Of a stretch of DNA of 64,000 nucleotides, positions 48,501-56,606 are shown in pieces (position 1 is the stretch's first letter; each line of letters opens with the position of its first letter). Where the stretch lies: positions 310,001 to 374,000 of the forward strand of contig CAVSHI010000006.1 of the NCBI GenBank assembly GCA_963727845.1, given 5' to 3'. This DNA comes from JBEKTW01 sp963727845. Its GTDB lineage: Bacteria; Bacteroidota; Ignavibacteria; UBA10030; SZUA-254. A program made the position numbers and the translations under genes. The notes beneath the pieces are model-generated. The model searched no databases. It was not told the DNA's origin and saw only the letters and a program-made list of their open reading frames with translations.

Positions 48501-49258
48501 GCAATGTCGTTGTTGATGGAGTTTCCCAAGGTGCAATCTCAACGTACACCTTCTATGACGTAACATCAACTCACACAATCTCAGCGAGCTTCATCTGTAT
48601 TGGGTATACAATTACGGCATCGGCAGGCGCAGGGGGAACCATCAGTCCAAGTGGAAATGTCCACGTATGTACCGGAGCCAATCAGACATTCACGATCGCG
48701 GCAAACTCCGGATACACAATAAATAATGTGGTGGTTGACGGTGTTTCCAAGGGTGCAATATCAACGTACACTTTCCTGAGTGTAAACTCAAATCACACGA
48801 TCTCGGCGAGTTTCAGCGGAGGAGGAGGGGGGTGCCAGCCTCCTTGCTGCATCGACGGACCATCGGGGATGGACCAGCTGACGCTCACAGACGCACTGGG
48901 TAAGCAAAAGACTCTGCTTGTCCGAAACGCTCTACGCCCCATGGCAGCCGGGATGACTGACAATTCTATTGCCTCACAACTGAGCCTGGGGACGCTGAAT
49001 GCTAGTCTCCAATCCGGACAAACGGTCCAAAGTATTGCTCCTGATCAAGGGAGCACGGCATTTACCATCGTGGTTACGGGGGCGACCTATCCGCTCACAC
49101 TTAGGCTGACGACGAATGCCCAGAATAACATCCAGTACTGGCTTGTCCGTTCCGGTCAGCCAAATCTGCAACTCACGAATTCGAGCTCTGTGCAGATCGG
49201 AAGTTCGACCAACGGCATTATCAACATTCAACCACTGGCAACACAGCCATGTCAATAA
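45592..49258 (+). CDS. Secreted protein with divergent InlB B-repeats, frameshifted (about 1221 aa)
   Basis: The start at 45592 overlaps the upstream stop and gives signal peptide MKTISFCLLVIFGRILAYSQ. That frame ends at 45858, while the main protein continues in another frame from about 45845 to 49258 (one base surplus; joined through SLPTVR / SAFVGMYKNG). The first 450 residues include FGAQDINKDGTVDLM, an FG-GAP/VCBS-like calcium loop. From about residue 475 come seven or eight repeats of 75-80 residues with GTISPSGK, NQTFTITPNTGY, VVVDGVSKGAISTYTF and SNHTISASF. They match the divergent InlB B-repeat (bacterial repeat) family of surface stalks. The end has CQPPCCIDGPSG and a small beta domain. 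No sorting domain is seen; the following gene has one. Confidence 0.85.
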
Positions 49259-49302
49259 CATGAAAAGGGTTTTAGAACATCTGACCTTTGAAGGAACTTA
49301 GT

Positions 49303-50244
49303 ATGAAGAAACTTAGGATAAACATAATGATGCTTTCGCTCTGCTTGATATGTGGGATCTTCATCTCGCAACCCGCCGTTGACGGAAACGCAAAGAGGCC
49401 ACAACAAATGAGGACTCGAATCATAGCGAAAAAGGAGGCGGGAGCTACGTACCAGGATTCAGTAACCGTCTTGATTCACAAGCTTCGCCAAACCCGGGAC
49501 AAAGCGGAACAACGTCGCATCGCGCAAAAAATAAGTCGGATTTGCTACCCATACTATGAAGCGCGTCATAGAGGAACGGTTGAAAGACCTCAGAATGCCG
49601 GAAAAGCTGAAAAACCAGAGAGTATTCCGCCAGCAAAGCGTACAACCGATGTAATAGCCCAAGATTCGAGTTCTACGACGATCTACCATATTCCATTCGC
49701 ATCGTTGGAGAATCGCATCGAGCTTGAGATAGCTAACAGTTCCTCAACCACAGCCACAAATGTTGACATCTTGGCTCAAAACATCCCGGCGCGACTTCAC
49801 ATAGCACCGGCAGAGCAAAAAATATCAGCCCTCAAGCCTCAGAGTCAGAAGACGGCAGCGTTCAATTTCTCAGTCGACAAGGGGGCACCCGTCAACAAGG
49901 AGCAATATCTCACCTTTGTCGTTTCAGGGGAAAACGGGGAACAGTGGACGAAGAAGATCAAAGTATCAATCGATGCTCCTGATCATTTTGAACTCTATCA
50001 AAATTACCCTAATCCATTCAACCCAGTGACCAAGTTAACCTACTTGCTTCCCAAGGATGTCCGGGTTGTCCTGAAGATTTACGACATTCTTGGGCGTGAG
50101 GTTGAAACCCTCGTGGATGGCCCGCAGGAAGCCGGTTACAGGGAGGTTGACTTCAATGCAAGCGGATTACCAAGTGGCGTGTACTTCTATAGATTGAATG
50201 CCGGCAACTTCGCGAGTGTGAAGAAGATGATGGTGATGAAATGA
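49303..50244 (+). CDS. Small T9SS-secreted protein (313 aa)
   Basis: The start at 49303 (MKKLRINIMMLSLCLICGIFISQPA) follows AAGGAAC and gives a signal peptide. Residues 30-110 are highly charged (RTRIIAKKEAGATYQDS, then QTRDKAEQRRIAQKI). A beta domain (IPFASLENRIELEIANSSSTTATNVDILAQ, about 135-230) looks like an immunoglobulin-like or COG1470-type fold. The rest is a type A sorting domain: YQNYPNPFNPVTKLTYLLP, DILGREVETLV, SGVYFYRL, VKKMMVMK. It is third in a cassette with two proteins that lack a sorting signal, so it may be their surface anchor or a partner; this is inference. An intrinsic terminator follows at 50271. Confidence 0.85.
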   Translation: MKKLRINIMMLSLCLICGIFISQPAVDGNAKRPQQMRTRIIAKKEAGATYQDSVTVLIHKLRQTRDKAEQRRIAQKISRICYPYYEARHRGTVERPQNAGKAEKPESIPPAKRTTDVIAQDSSSTTIYHIPFASLENRIELEIANSSSTTATNVDILAQNIPARLHIAPAEQKISALKPQSQKTAAFNFSVDKGAPVNKEQYLTFVVSGENGEQWTKKIKVSIDAPDHFELYQNYPNPFNPVTKLTYLLPKDVRVVLKIYDILGREVETLVDGPQEAGYREVDFNASGLPSGVYFYRLNAGNFASVKKMMVMK

Positions 50245-50270
50245 GCGTTTGCAGATCAAGTGCAAACTTG

Positions 50271-50299
50271 AGCCCGACTATTGCTAGTCGGGCTTTTTT
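50271..50299 (+). terminator. Intrinsic terminator of the 42737-50244 cassette
   Basis: AGCCCGACTA-ttgc-TAGTCGGGCT followed by TTTTT, 26 bases after the stop codon. Confidence 0.9.
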
Positions 50300-50447
50300 G
50301 TCTAAATCCGCGCGATTCAAATTATGACGCCTAATTCAAATTAGGACAGTCCGCTGGGTGAATGTTCTGCGTCGCGAATGTTCGGTCGTTCTCCCTTCAT
50401 TGCAATTCATAGCCATTCGGCGTATATTGCAATGAAAAGTCTGGGTT

Positions 50448-51524
50448 TTGGAGAATTTGGAACATCAATATCGCCGCATTCTTATCGTACGGACGGACAG
50501 AATTGGGGACGTCATACTGACCCTGCCCGTCGTTCAGGTTCTGCGGGATCGCTATCCGGGATCCTACCTGGCAATGCTTATCCGTCGTTACACTGCCGAC
50601 CTCATCGAAGACAATTCCTCAATTGATAACATCATCTTTTATGACGACGGGGTTCAACCCGTACCTTTTTTGCGGCTGGCGGGAAAGTTGCGGAGTGAAC
50701 ATTTCGATGCGGTCATTCACACATATCCGAGATTCCGGCTGGCGTTAATGACGTGGATAGCCGGGATACCTTTGCGTATCGGCACCGGATATCGCTGGTA
50801 CTCCTTTTTGTTCAACAAGAAAATCTATGAGCACCGGAAGGACGCAACACGCCACGAGCTCAATTACAACCTCAATCTCCTGAAAGCCATCGGCTGTCCG
50901 GTCGACAACCGGGTCATTTTTCCGTCACTCGAGGTCAGAGATGCCACGGTCGAGAGAGTGAGGCTGGTGCTTCGAACTCTGGGCGTTCATGAAGAGAGCA
51001 GGCTCGTCATAGTGCATCCGGGCAGCGGCGGATCCGCGCGGGATTGGAGTGCCCGCAACTTCGGATTGCTCGCACGGAGTCTCGACGGGATCGCCGGCGT
51101 GCAAACAATCATCACAGGGAGCGCTCAGGAGCGGGATCTGGTGGAAGAAGTCTTGCGCATCGCCGGCGGACGCGCACTCTCCCTGGTGGACCGGCTCAGC
51201 CTCAAGGAATTCGCGGCGCTCGCAAAGATCTCTTCGCTCCTGGTTGCGAACTCGACAGGGCCAATTCACATTGCCGCGGCCGTTGGGACTCCCGTTATCG
51301 GCCTGTACCCACAGGTGATTCCTATGACGGCTGAACGATGGGGTCCGGTGACGGATAAGAAAATCATTTTCTCACCCTCGAACCTTCCGAAGGACTGCAA
51401 CAAATGTGTTAAACAGCGGTCGCCCGAGTGTGAGTGTATGGACTCGATAACCGTCGCCGAAGTCTTCGGGGCTGCGAAAACACTGTTGGCGGGCGAGCCG
51501 GTAAGAATTCGATTGCACGCATGA
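50448..51524 (+). CDS. Glycosyltransferase family 9 (heptosyltransferase-type)
   Basis: GT-B enzyme that transfers sugars to the lipopolysaccharide core at the cytoplasmic face of the inner membrane. RILIVRTDRIGDVILTLPVV (10-29) is the family N-terminus. The nucleotide-sugar site is seen in VIVHPGSGGSARDWSARNF and NSTGPIHIAAAVGTPVIGLYP. The length of 358 residues is typical. A CxxC-like tail with CNKCVKQRSPECECM near 325-340 suggests a zinc site or disulfide. It overlaps the next gene by four bases (ATGA). Which sugar it moves is unknown. Confidence 0.9.
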   Translation: MENLEHQYRRILIVRTDRIGDVILTLPVVQVLRDRYPGSYLAMLIRRYTADLIEDNSSIDNIIFYDDGVQPVPFLRLAGKLRSEHFDAVIHTYPRFRLALMTWIAGIPLRIGTGYRWYSFLFNKKIYEHRKDATRHELNYNLNLLKAIGCPVDNRVIFPSLEVRDATVERVRLVLRTLGVHEESRLVIVHPGSGGSARDWSARNFGLLARSLDGIAGVQTIITGSAQERDLVEEVLRIAGGRALSLVDRLSLKEFAALAKISSLLVANSTGPIHIAAAVGTPVIGLYPQVIPMTAERWGPVTDKKIIFSPSNLPKDCNKCVKQRSPECECMDSITVAEVFGAAKTLLAGEPVRIRLHA

Positions 51525-52393
51525 GGCTCATTTCCCTTGCGTTGCTTGCCCTCGATGTGGTCGTCGCATTCCCGGCAGGCCGACCTCATCCGGAGATTGC
51601 GATCCAGGACACGGTCTCGGTCAGAACGGATTCCGCGGTTGCCCGGGCGGACACCGATCATATTTCCTCCACATCGATAAGAAAAGTCGACAACCATGCA
51701 TTCAGCTCCGGGGAGTACTTGAAGTTCACAGTGAAGTATGGGTTTATCGCCGCCGGCGATGCAGTTATGAAAATCTCCGACACCGTCTATTCCAACGACC
51801 GCAAGTGTTTCAAAATAGAATTCCAGGTGGACTCGAAGCCGTTTTTCAACTGGATCTATAAGGTCGAAGACCGGTACAGCACCATCGTCGATTCTGAAGG
51901 CGTCTTTCCCTGGAGGTTCGAGCAGCATATTCGGGAAGGCCACTTCCGGCGGGACTTCACCGCAGACTTTGACCAGATCAATCATGTCGCGAAAACATCG
52001 GAAGGGCCGCACCGGATACCGCCGTACGTTCAGGACATCATGTCGGCGTTCTATTTCACGCGGTTGGTTGATTTTTCCGGTTACCGGCCAGGCCAGAAAC
52101 TCCATTTGCAGAACTTCTATAAAGATTCCACGTATGAGCTTGATGTCAGGTTTAAAGGAAAGCAGACCATTGAGGTCGCCGCCGGGACGTTCAACTGCAT
52201 CGTCATCGAGCCGCTGGCGCGGGAGGGTGGACTGTTCAAGAGCGACGGTCACGTCTATGTGTGGCTCACCGATGATGAACGGAAACTTCCCGTCAAGGTC
52301 AGCACGCAGATTGTCATTGGCTCGATAGATTCGGAACTATCTGAGTATCACGGGATCAACGGTACCATTTCGGCCAAAGTTAAGGAAGAGTAA
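51521..52393 (+). CDS. DUF3108-like periplasmic protein
   Basis: The start at 51521 (MRLISLALLALDVVVAFPAG) overlaps the GT9 stop and gives a signal peptide; a longer in-frame start inside GT9 is rejected. The body is one beta-rich domain: SSGEYLKFTVKYGFIAAGDAVMKI, then YKVEDRYSTIVDSEGVFPWRFEQHI, YPGQKL-like and AAGTFNCIVIEP, ending VWLTDDERKLPVKVSTQIVIGSI. This matches the DUF3108 pattern of periplasmic proteins with a LolA-like shape. It ends 3 bases before the next start codon, so it belongs to the same operon. Function unknown; a role in handling lipid at the envelope would fit its neighbours. Confidence 0.75.
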   Translation: MRLISLALLALDVVVAFPAGRPHPEIAIQDTVSVRTDSAVARADTDHISSTSIRKVDNHAFSSGEYLKFTVKYGFIAAGDAVMKISDTVYSNDRKCFKIEFQVDSKPFFNWIYKVEDRYSTIVDSEGVFPWRFEQHIREGHFRRDFTADFDQINHVAKTSEGPHRIPPYVQDIMSAFYFTRLVDFSGYRPGQKLHLQNFYKDSTYELDVRFKGKQTIEVAAGTFNCIVIEPLAREGGLFKSDGHVYVWLTDDERKLPVKVSTQIVIGSIDSELSEYHGINGTISAKVKEE

Positions 52394-52396
52394 TTC

Positions 52397-53350
52397 ATGC
52401 CAAAATATAAACAGGTGGACTTGACGAAGGTCAAGACAATTTCGATTCTGCGGAGAAAGAGCAAAGTACACCCGGGGGATTTCGCGAAAGTGTTCGAGCC
52501 TTCCCGCCAGAAGTTTCCGGAGTTTGTTCGATCGATGCCGCATATCCTGGCGGCGGAGGATTTGCGCCGATTCGTCGAGGGCGTTGCGGAGGCCCACCGG
52601 CGTAAGAAGCCCGTCATCGCATTGATCGGCGCTCATGTGGTAAAGGTGGGATTGAATCCTCTGCTGATCGATATGGTAGGACGCAAGATTATTACGAGTG
52701 TGAGTATGAATAGTGCCGCGGCGATTCACGATGTCGAGACTGCGATGTGGGGGCAGACCTCGGAGGATGTGGAAGCGAATATTCTCAACGGGACGTTCGG
52801 GATGTCGAGAGAGACGGGAGAATTCATCAACGGAGTTCTCGGACGTGCGATGGTGAGCGACAATGCCGGCTACGGCGAAGCGTTGGGGAAGGCGCTCCGG
52901 AGGGCTCCGCATAGAAAGATGAGTATCCTGGCAACCTGTTACCGGCAGGGTGTGCCCGTCACGGTGCACGCTGCGATTGGAACGGACATTGTGCACCAGC
53001 AGCCGACAATGGATGGCGCCGCGACCGGTGAAATGACGTTCCGCGATTTCAAAGTGCTGTGCAACGAGGTGAAAAATCTGCGCGGCGGCGGAGTTGTCAT
53101 GAATATCGGCTCCGCAGTGGTCCTACCCGAAGTGTTCCTGAAAGCCCTCACTGTTGTACGAAATCTCGGTTTCAAAGCTCAGGGCTTCACGTCGGCCAAT
53201 TTCGACATGATCCAGCATTACCGGCCGCGCATGAATATTGTGCTCCGGCCAACGAAAAACCACGGGAAAGGATATTGTTTCACAGGCCATCATGAAATCA
53301 TGATTCCGCTCCTCTTCGCGATGATCAAGGACCAACTGAAGATTCGATGA
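52397..53350 (+). CDS. Deoxyhypusine synthase-like family protein
   Basis: The 317-residue cytoplasmic protein has no signal peptide. The stretches LIGAHVVKVGLNPLLIDMVGRKIITSVSMNSAAAIHDVETAMWG and FGMSRETGEFINGVLGRA follow the order of the NAD-binding core of deoxyhypusine synthase (GA-x-V-x-GL, then N-G/A-A-x-IHD). Later blocks are PVTVHAAIGTDIVHQQP, NIGSAVVLPEVFLKA and the C-terminal HHEIMIPLLFAMI. Bacterial proteins of this sort are related to deoxyhypusine/homospermidine synthases, but their substrate is usually not established and bacteria lack eIF5A. It is located between DUF3108 and a CPBP protease, overlapping the latter by four bases. The assignment is by pattern only. Confidence 0.6.
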   Translation: MPKYKQVDLTKVKTISILRRKSKVHPGDFAKVFEPSRQKFPEFVRSMPHILAAEDLRRFVEGVAEAHRRKKPVIALIGAHVVKVGLNPLLIDMVGRKIITSVSMNSAAAIHDVETAMWGQTSEDVEANILNGTFGMSRETGEFINGVLGRAMVSDNAGYGEALGKALRRAPHRKMSILATCYRQGVPVTVHAAIGTDIVHQQPTMDGAATGEMTFRDFKVLCNEVKNLRGGGVVMNIGSAVVLPEVFLKALTVVRNLGFKAQGFTSANFDMIQHYRPRMNIVLRPTKNHGKGYCFTGHHEIMIPLLFAMIKDQLKIR

Positions 53351-54312
53351 GCGAAGCGGAAAATCCGATAGAACCATCTCCCGAAACTGCTTTCGCGGCG
53401 TCACCTCTTCAAGAGCTTTCAATTCTTGAGAGATACCGCATTTCTCCTCTCATGTTCGGGTTTGCTTCCCTCGTTCTCATTTTTTTTCTCTACGAAATCG
53501 TTGGCGGTCTTGTCACGTTTCTGGTCTTCGGCGTAAAGCTGACGGCGGAAAACGCCGCCGGTTTCAGAGTTGCCACTGCGTTCGGACAATTGGTGCTCAT
53601 TCTTCTTCCGACCATCGTCCTGGCCCGTCTGGCGGCCTCCAGACCCTCGCAGTACCTGCGGCTTGGAGTACCGCGGCCCCTCGTTTTTATTCCCCCGATT
53701 GTCGGGATGTTCTGCCTCCAGCAGATGCTCCAGATCTATCTCGTATTCCAGGATAAAATTCCCATCCCCCAGCGCTTGCTGCCGGTCATCAAGCAATTGA
53801 AAGAAGTTATCGAAGAAGCTTACAGAATTCTTGTCAGCTCAAACTCCATTCCGGAACTGCTGTTTGTCATTGCCGTCGTGGCGTTTATTCCCGCGATTGT
53901 CGAAGAACTCATGTTCCGCGGTTTGATACAACGGTGTTTTGAAAAAGGGCTGGGTCCATGGGGCGGCGTGGTTCTCACCGGCGTCATCTTTGGGGCCTAT
54001 CATTTGAACCCCTTCGCGTTTCTTCCGCTTGCCGCGCTGGGTGTGTATCTTGGTTTTCTCGCAATGCGCGCGAATAGCATCTGGATTTCGGCCGCTGCGC
54101 ATTTTTTCAACAACGCCACCGCGTCACTCGCGGTTTATCTTCACTATGACGATGATGCGATTGTGACCGGCAATCCGGGCGGCATGCCGGTGGGGATTCT
54201 CTTGCTGACGTTTGTTGCCTTCACCGTGTTGTTTCTGGGCTCGATGTATTGGTTTGTTCGCATGACTGCACAGAAAAAAGAAACATCATCAGTCGAGAGG
54301 GTTTTGGCATGA
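53347..54312 (+). CDS. CPBP family intramembrane metalloprotease
   Basis: CAAX prenyl protease/bacteriocin-processing (Abi) family, a membrane zinc protease. About eight hydrophobic helices; motif 1 EELMFRG at 186-192, motif 2 His219 in GAYHLNP, motif 3 HFFNN at 252-256. All metal-site residues expected in the family are present. The length of 321 residues is normal. The start overlaps the upstream stop and the stop overlaps the cdsA start, both by four bases. Substrate unknown. Confidence 0.9.
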   Translation: MSEAENPIEPSPETAFAASPLQELSILERYRISPLMFGFASLVLIFFLYEIVGGLVTFLVFGVKLTAENAAGFRVATAFGQLVLILLPTIVLARLAASRPSQYLRLGVPRPLVFIPPIVGMFCLQQMLQIYLVFQDKIPIPQRLLPVIKQLKEVIEEAYRILVSSNSIPELLFVIAVVAFIPAIVEELMFRGLIQRCFEKGLGPWGGVVLTGVIFGAYHLNPFAFLPLAALGVYLGFLAMRANSIWISAAAHFFNNATASLAVYLHYDDDAIVTGNPGGMPVGILLLTFVAFTVLFLGSMYWFVRMTAQKKETSSVERVLA

Positions 54313-55247
54313 GTAACCTCACAAAGAGAGTATTGACCGCCGTCGTGGCTATCCCGATTATTCTGGTTATCACACTGGCGGGAGGTGTTTATTTCTTTGG
54401 ATTCGTAGCGCTCGCATCTGGCGTGGCGCTGGCGGAGTTCTACACATTGGCAAGAGCGAAGGGAGCCCAACCACTCATCGGGCTGGGAATCGTAGCCGGA
54501 TTTCTCGTCAATCTCACATTCTTCCATGCGAAACTGTATGCTCTCATCATCGCGATGTTGGGGGGAAGCCCGATGTCCCTGCCGTCGCAAACCCAGGGAC
54601 TGCTCATCATACTCCTGGTGAGCGTGGCGGTCATGAGCCTCGTCGAGCTGTTTCGGGATAAAGGCTCGGCGATAACGAATCTTTCGACAACGATATTCGG
54701 CGTGCTGTATGTGTCCCTGTTTTTCGGAACTCTCATTGGAATACGCGAATTGTTCATTCCGCTCGATTTCCCGATGCTTCGCTACTTTCCGGGCGAGGCG
54801 ACACTGAGTGCGACAGCAGTGGCGCAGGTGTACCGGTGGGGTGGGTACACGGTGATTTCGGTTCTGGCTGTCATCTGGATTTGCGATACGGCAGCGTTCC
54901 ACGGGGGATTATCGCTGGGAAAGCACAAACTCTTCCCGCGCGTCAGCCCGAACAAGAGTTGGGAGGGAGCTGTTTTCGGATTCGTCTTTGCGATTGCTGC
55001 CGCTATTGCCGCAAAATACCTTGTGCTGGACTATCTTCCCCTCGGTGGGGCAATCACGCTCGGCGTTATTGTCGGAGTGGTGGGGCAGCTTGGCGACCTC
55101 GTGGAATCGCTCTTCAAACGCGACGCAGGAGTGAAGGATTCCTCCCGGTTGATTCCCGGGCATGGAGGCGTGTTCGACCGGTTCGACAGTTTGCTTTTGG
55201 TAGCCCCGCTTGTGTATCTTTACTTAGATTTCGTTCTTTTTTCATAA
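54309..55247 (+). CDS. cdsA: Phosphatidate cytidylyltransferase
   Basis: Makes CDP-diacylglycerol, precursor of all phospholipids, in the inner membrane. The start at 54309 (MSNLTKRVLTAVVAIPIILVI) overlaps the CPBP stop. Eight or so hydrophobic helices. The CdsA signature is at the end: DTAAFHGGLSLGKHKLFPR, SPNKSWEG, GQLGDLVESLFKRDAGVKDSS and LIPGHGGVFDRFDSLL. The length of 312 residues is normal. It is 7 bases ahead of the GWxTD gene. Confidence 0.95.
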   Translation: MSNLTKRVLTAVVAIPIILVITLAGGVYFFGFVALASGVALAEFYTLARAKGAQPLIGLGIVAGFLVNLTFFHAKLYALIIAMLGGSPMSLPSQTQGLLIILLVSVAVMSLVELFRDKGSAITNLSTTIFGVLYVSLFFGTLIGIRELFIPLDFPMLRYFPGEATLSATAVAQVYRWGGYTVISVLAVIWICDTAAFHGGLSLGKHKLFPRVSPNKSWEGAVFGFVFAIAAAIAAKYLVLDYLPLGGAITLGVIVGVVGQLGDLVESLFKRDAGVKDSSRLIPGHGGVFDRFDSLLLVAPLVYLYLDFVLFS

Positions 55248-55254
55248 GAGACAC

Positions 55255-56574
55255 ATGCTGAACGGCAAACACTTTATTTCCTGCATTGCGGCAGTCGTGC
55301 TGGGGATGTTCGTTCTCCCGGTCACTGCGCTCTCCCAGGATCCGTCGATGCCCATTCAACAGCTCGACCTTCCCCGCTTCTACTTCGATGCATTGAGTTT
55401 CGCAACCCCCCGGACAGATACCTCACGCCTCGACGTTTACATTGAATTGCCGTATGAATTACTTTCATTCACAAAAGACGGAGATCTGTTCCGGGCGAAC
55501 CTCGAAGTCACCATGGATATTACCGACTCCCTCGGGAATCCTGTGAATGAACAATTCTGGACCGAGAAAATTGAGTCGAAAAACTATGACGAATCCATCT
55601 CCGGACATATCGGGAAAGTGATCCAGAGATCGTTCTATGTGATCCCGGGAGTGTACAAAACTTCGGTGCAGGTCAAGGATGCCGAGACGGGGAAAACGAA
55701 GCACATCAACCGGACAGTGATTGTCAGGAAATTCGAAGCCGGCGAGTTGAGAATGAGTGATTTGTTGCTGATTAATCGGCTGGAGAAAGGGCCGGGAAGA
55801 ACCGTTGTTATCCCGAATATCTCGGGCAACATTGGCGCGAAAAAGGACAGCTTCTATATTTTTTTTGAGGCCTATCGGAATGGCGTGACGGATTCGGCAA
55901 AATTCTTGCTCACTATCCACACCGTGAAAGGTGAGATCGTCGAGCGTGATTCTATCCTGCGTTCTCTCGGCAACGGAGGGAATGCATGTTTCATGAAGGT
56001 TGACTGCGGCAAACTTTCCGCCGGCGGGTACATCGCAGAGGTCCAGGGCTGGTCGATCGATGCGTCCTCGCGGTCGGTGGTACGCCCGGGAACGGCAATT
56101 GCTGCGCACGCGTTTATGATTCGGTGGAAAGGTCTGCCGCTGACCGTCACGGATTTGGACCTTGCGATCGATGAGTTGCAGTACATTGCAGACAAAGATG
56201 TGATCCAGTCGATGAAAGCCGACACGGCAGAGAAGAAGCGGCAGATGTTCCTCGACTTCTGGAAAAAACGCAACCCGACACCCACTACCGGGACCAACGA
56301 GCTGATGGAGGAATACTATCAGCGGGTTGATTACGCAAACAAAACGTTCGGCCATTTTACCGATGGATGGAAAACGGACCGCGGGATGGTGTATATTATC
56401 TTCGGAGTTCCCAGCAACGTTGAACGCCATCCGTTCGACATGGATTCAAAACCCTATGAAGTGTGGACGTACTATGAGCTCAACCGCCAGTTCGTTTTTG
56501 TCGATGCCACTGGATTTGGTGACTACCGGCTTCAAAACCCACTTTGGGATACGTGGCGGACCGGATACCGCTGA
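55255..56574 (+). CDS. GWxTD domain secreted protein
   Basis: Signal peptide MLNGKHFISCIAAVVLGMFVLPVTALSQ. Residues 35-280 are beta-rich. The C-terminal GWxTD domain carries FGHFTDGWKTDRGMVYIIFG near residue 370 and ends WDTWRTGYR. GWxTD proteins occur in Bacteroidota and relatives, and the function is not defined. Here it lies between cdsA and an Omp85 protein and overlaps the latter's possible upstream starts, which suggests an envelope assembly role by context only. Confidence 0.85.
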   Translation: MLNGKHFISCIAAVVLGMFVLPVTALSQDPSMPIQQLDLPRFYFDALSFATPRTDTSRLDVYIELPYELLSFTKDGDLFRANLEVTMDITDSLGNPVNEQFWTEKIESKNYDESISGHIGKVIQRSFYVIPGVYKTSVQVKDAETGKTKHINRTVIVRKFEAGELRMSDLLLINRLEKGPGRTVVIPNISGNIGAKKDSFYIFFEAYRNGVTDSAKFLLTIHTVKGEIVERDSILRSLGNGGNACFMKVDCGKLSAGGYIAEVQGWSIDASSRSVVRPGTAIAAHAFMIRWKGLPLTVTDLDLAIDELQYIADKDVIQSMKADTAEKKRQMFLDFWKKRNPTPTTGTNELMEEYYQRVDYANKTFGHFTDGWKTDRGMVYIIFGVPSNVERHPFDMDSKPYEVWTYYELNRQFVFVDATGFGDYRLQNPLWDTWRTGYR

Positions 56575-56606
56575 CGACGATCCGAATACTACGTGATAGA
56601 GGGAAT

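Noticed and set aside
45592..49258. Two separate genes at 45592-45858 and 45815-49258
   Set aside because: The first has a signal peptide but no domain end, the second has no signal peptide; a one-base frame change joins them naturally.
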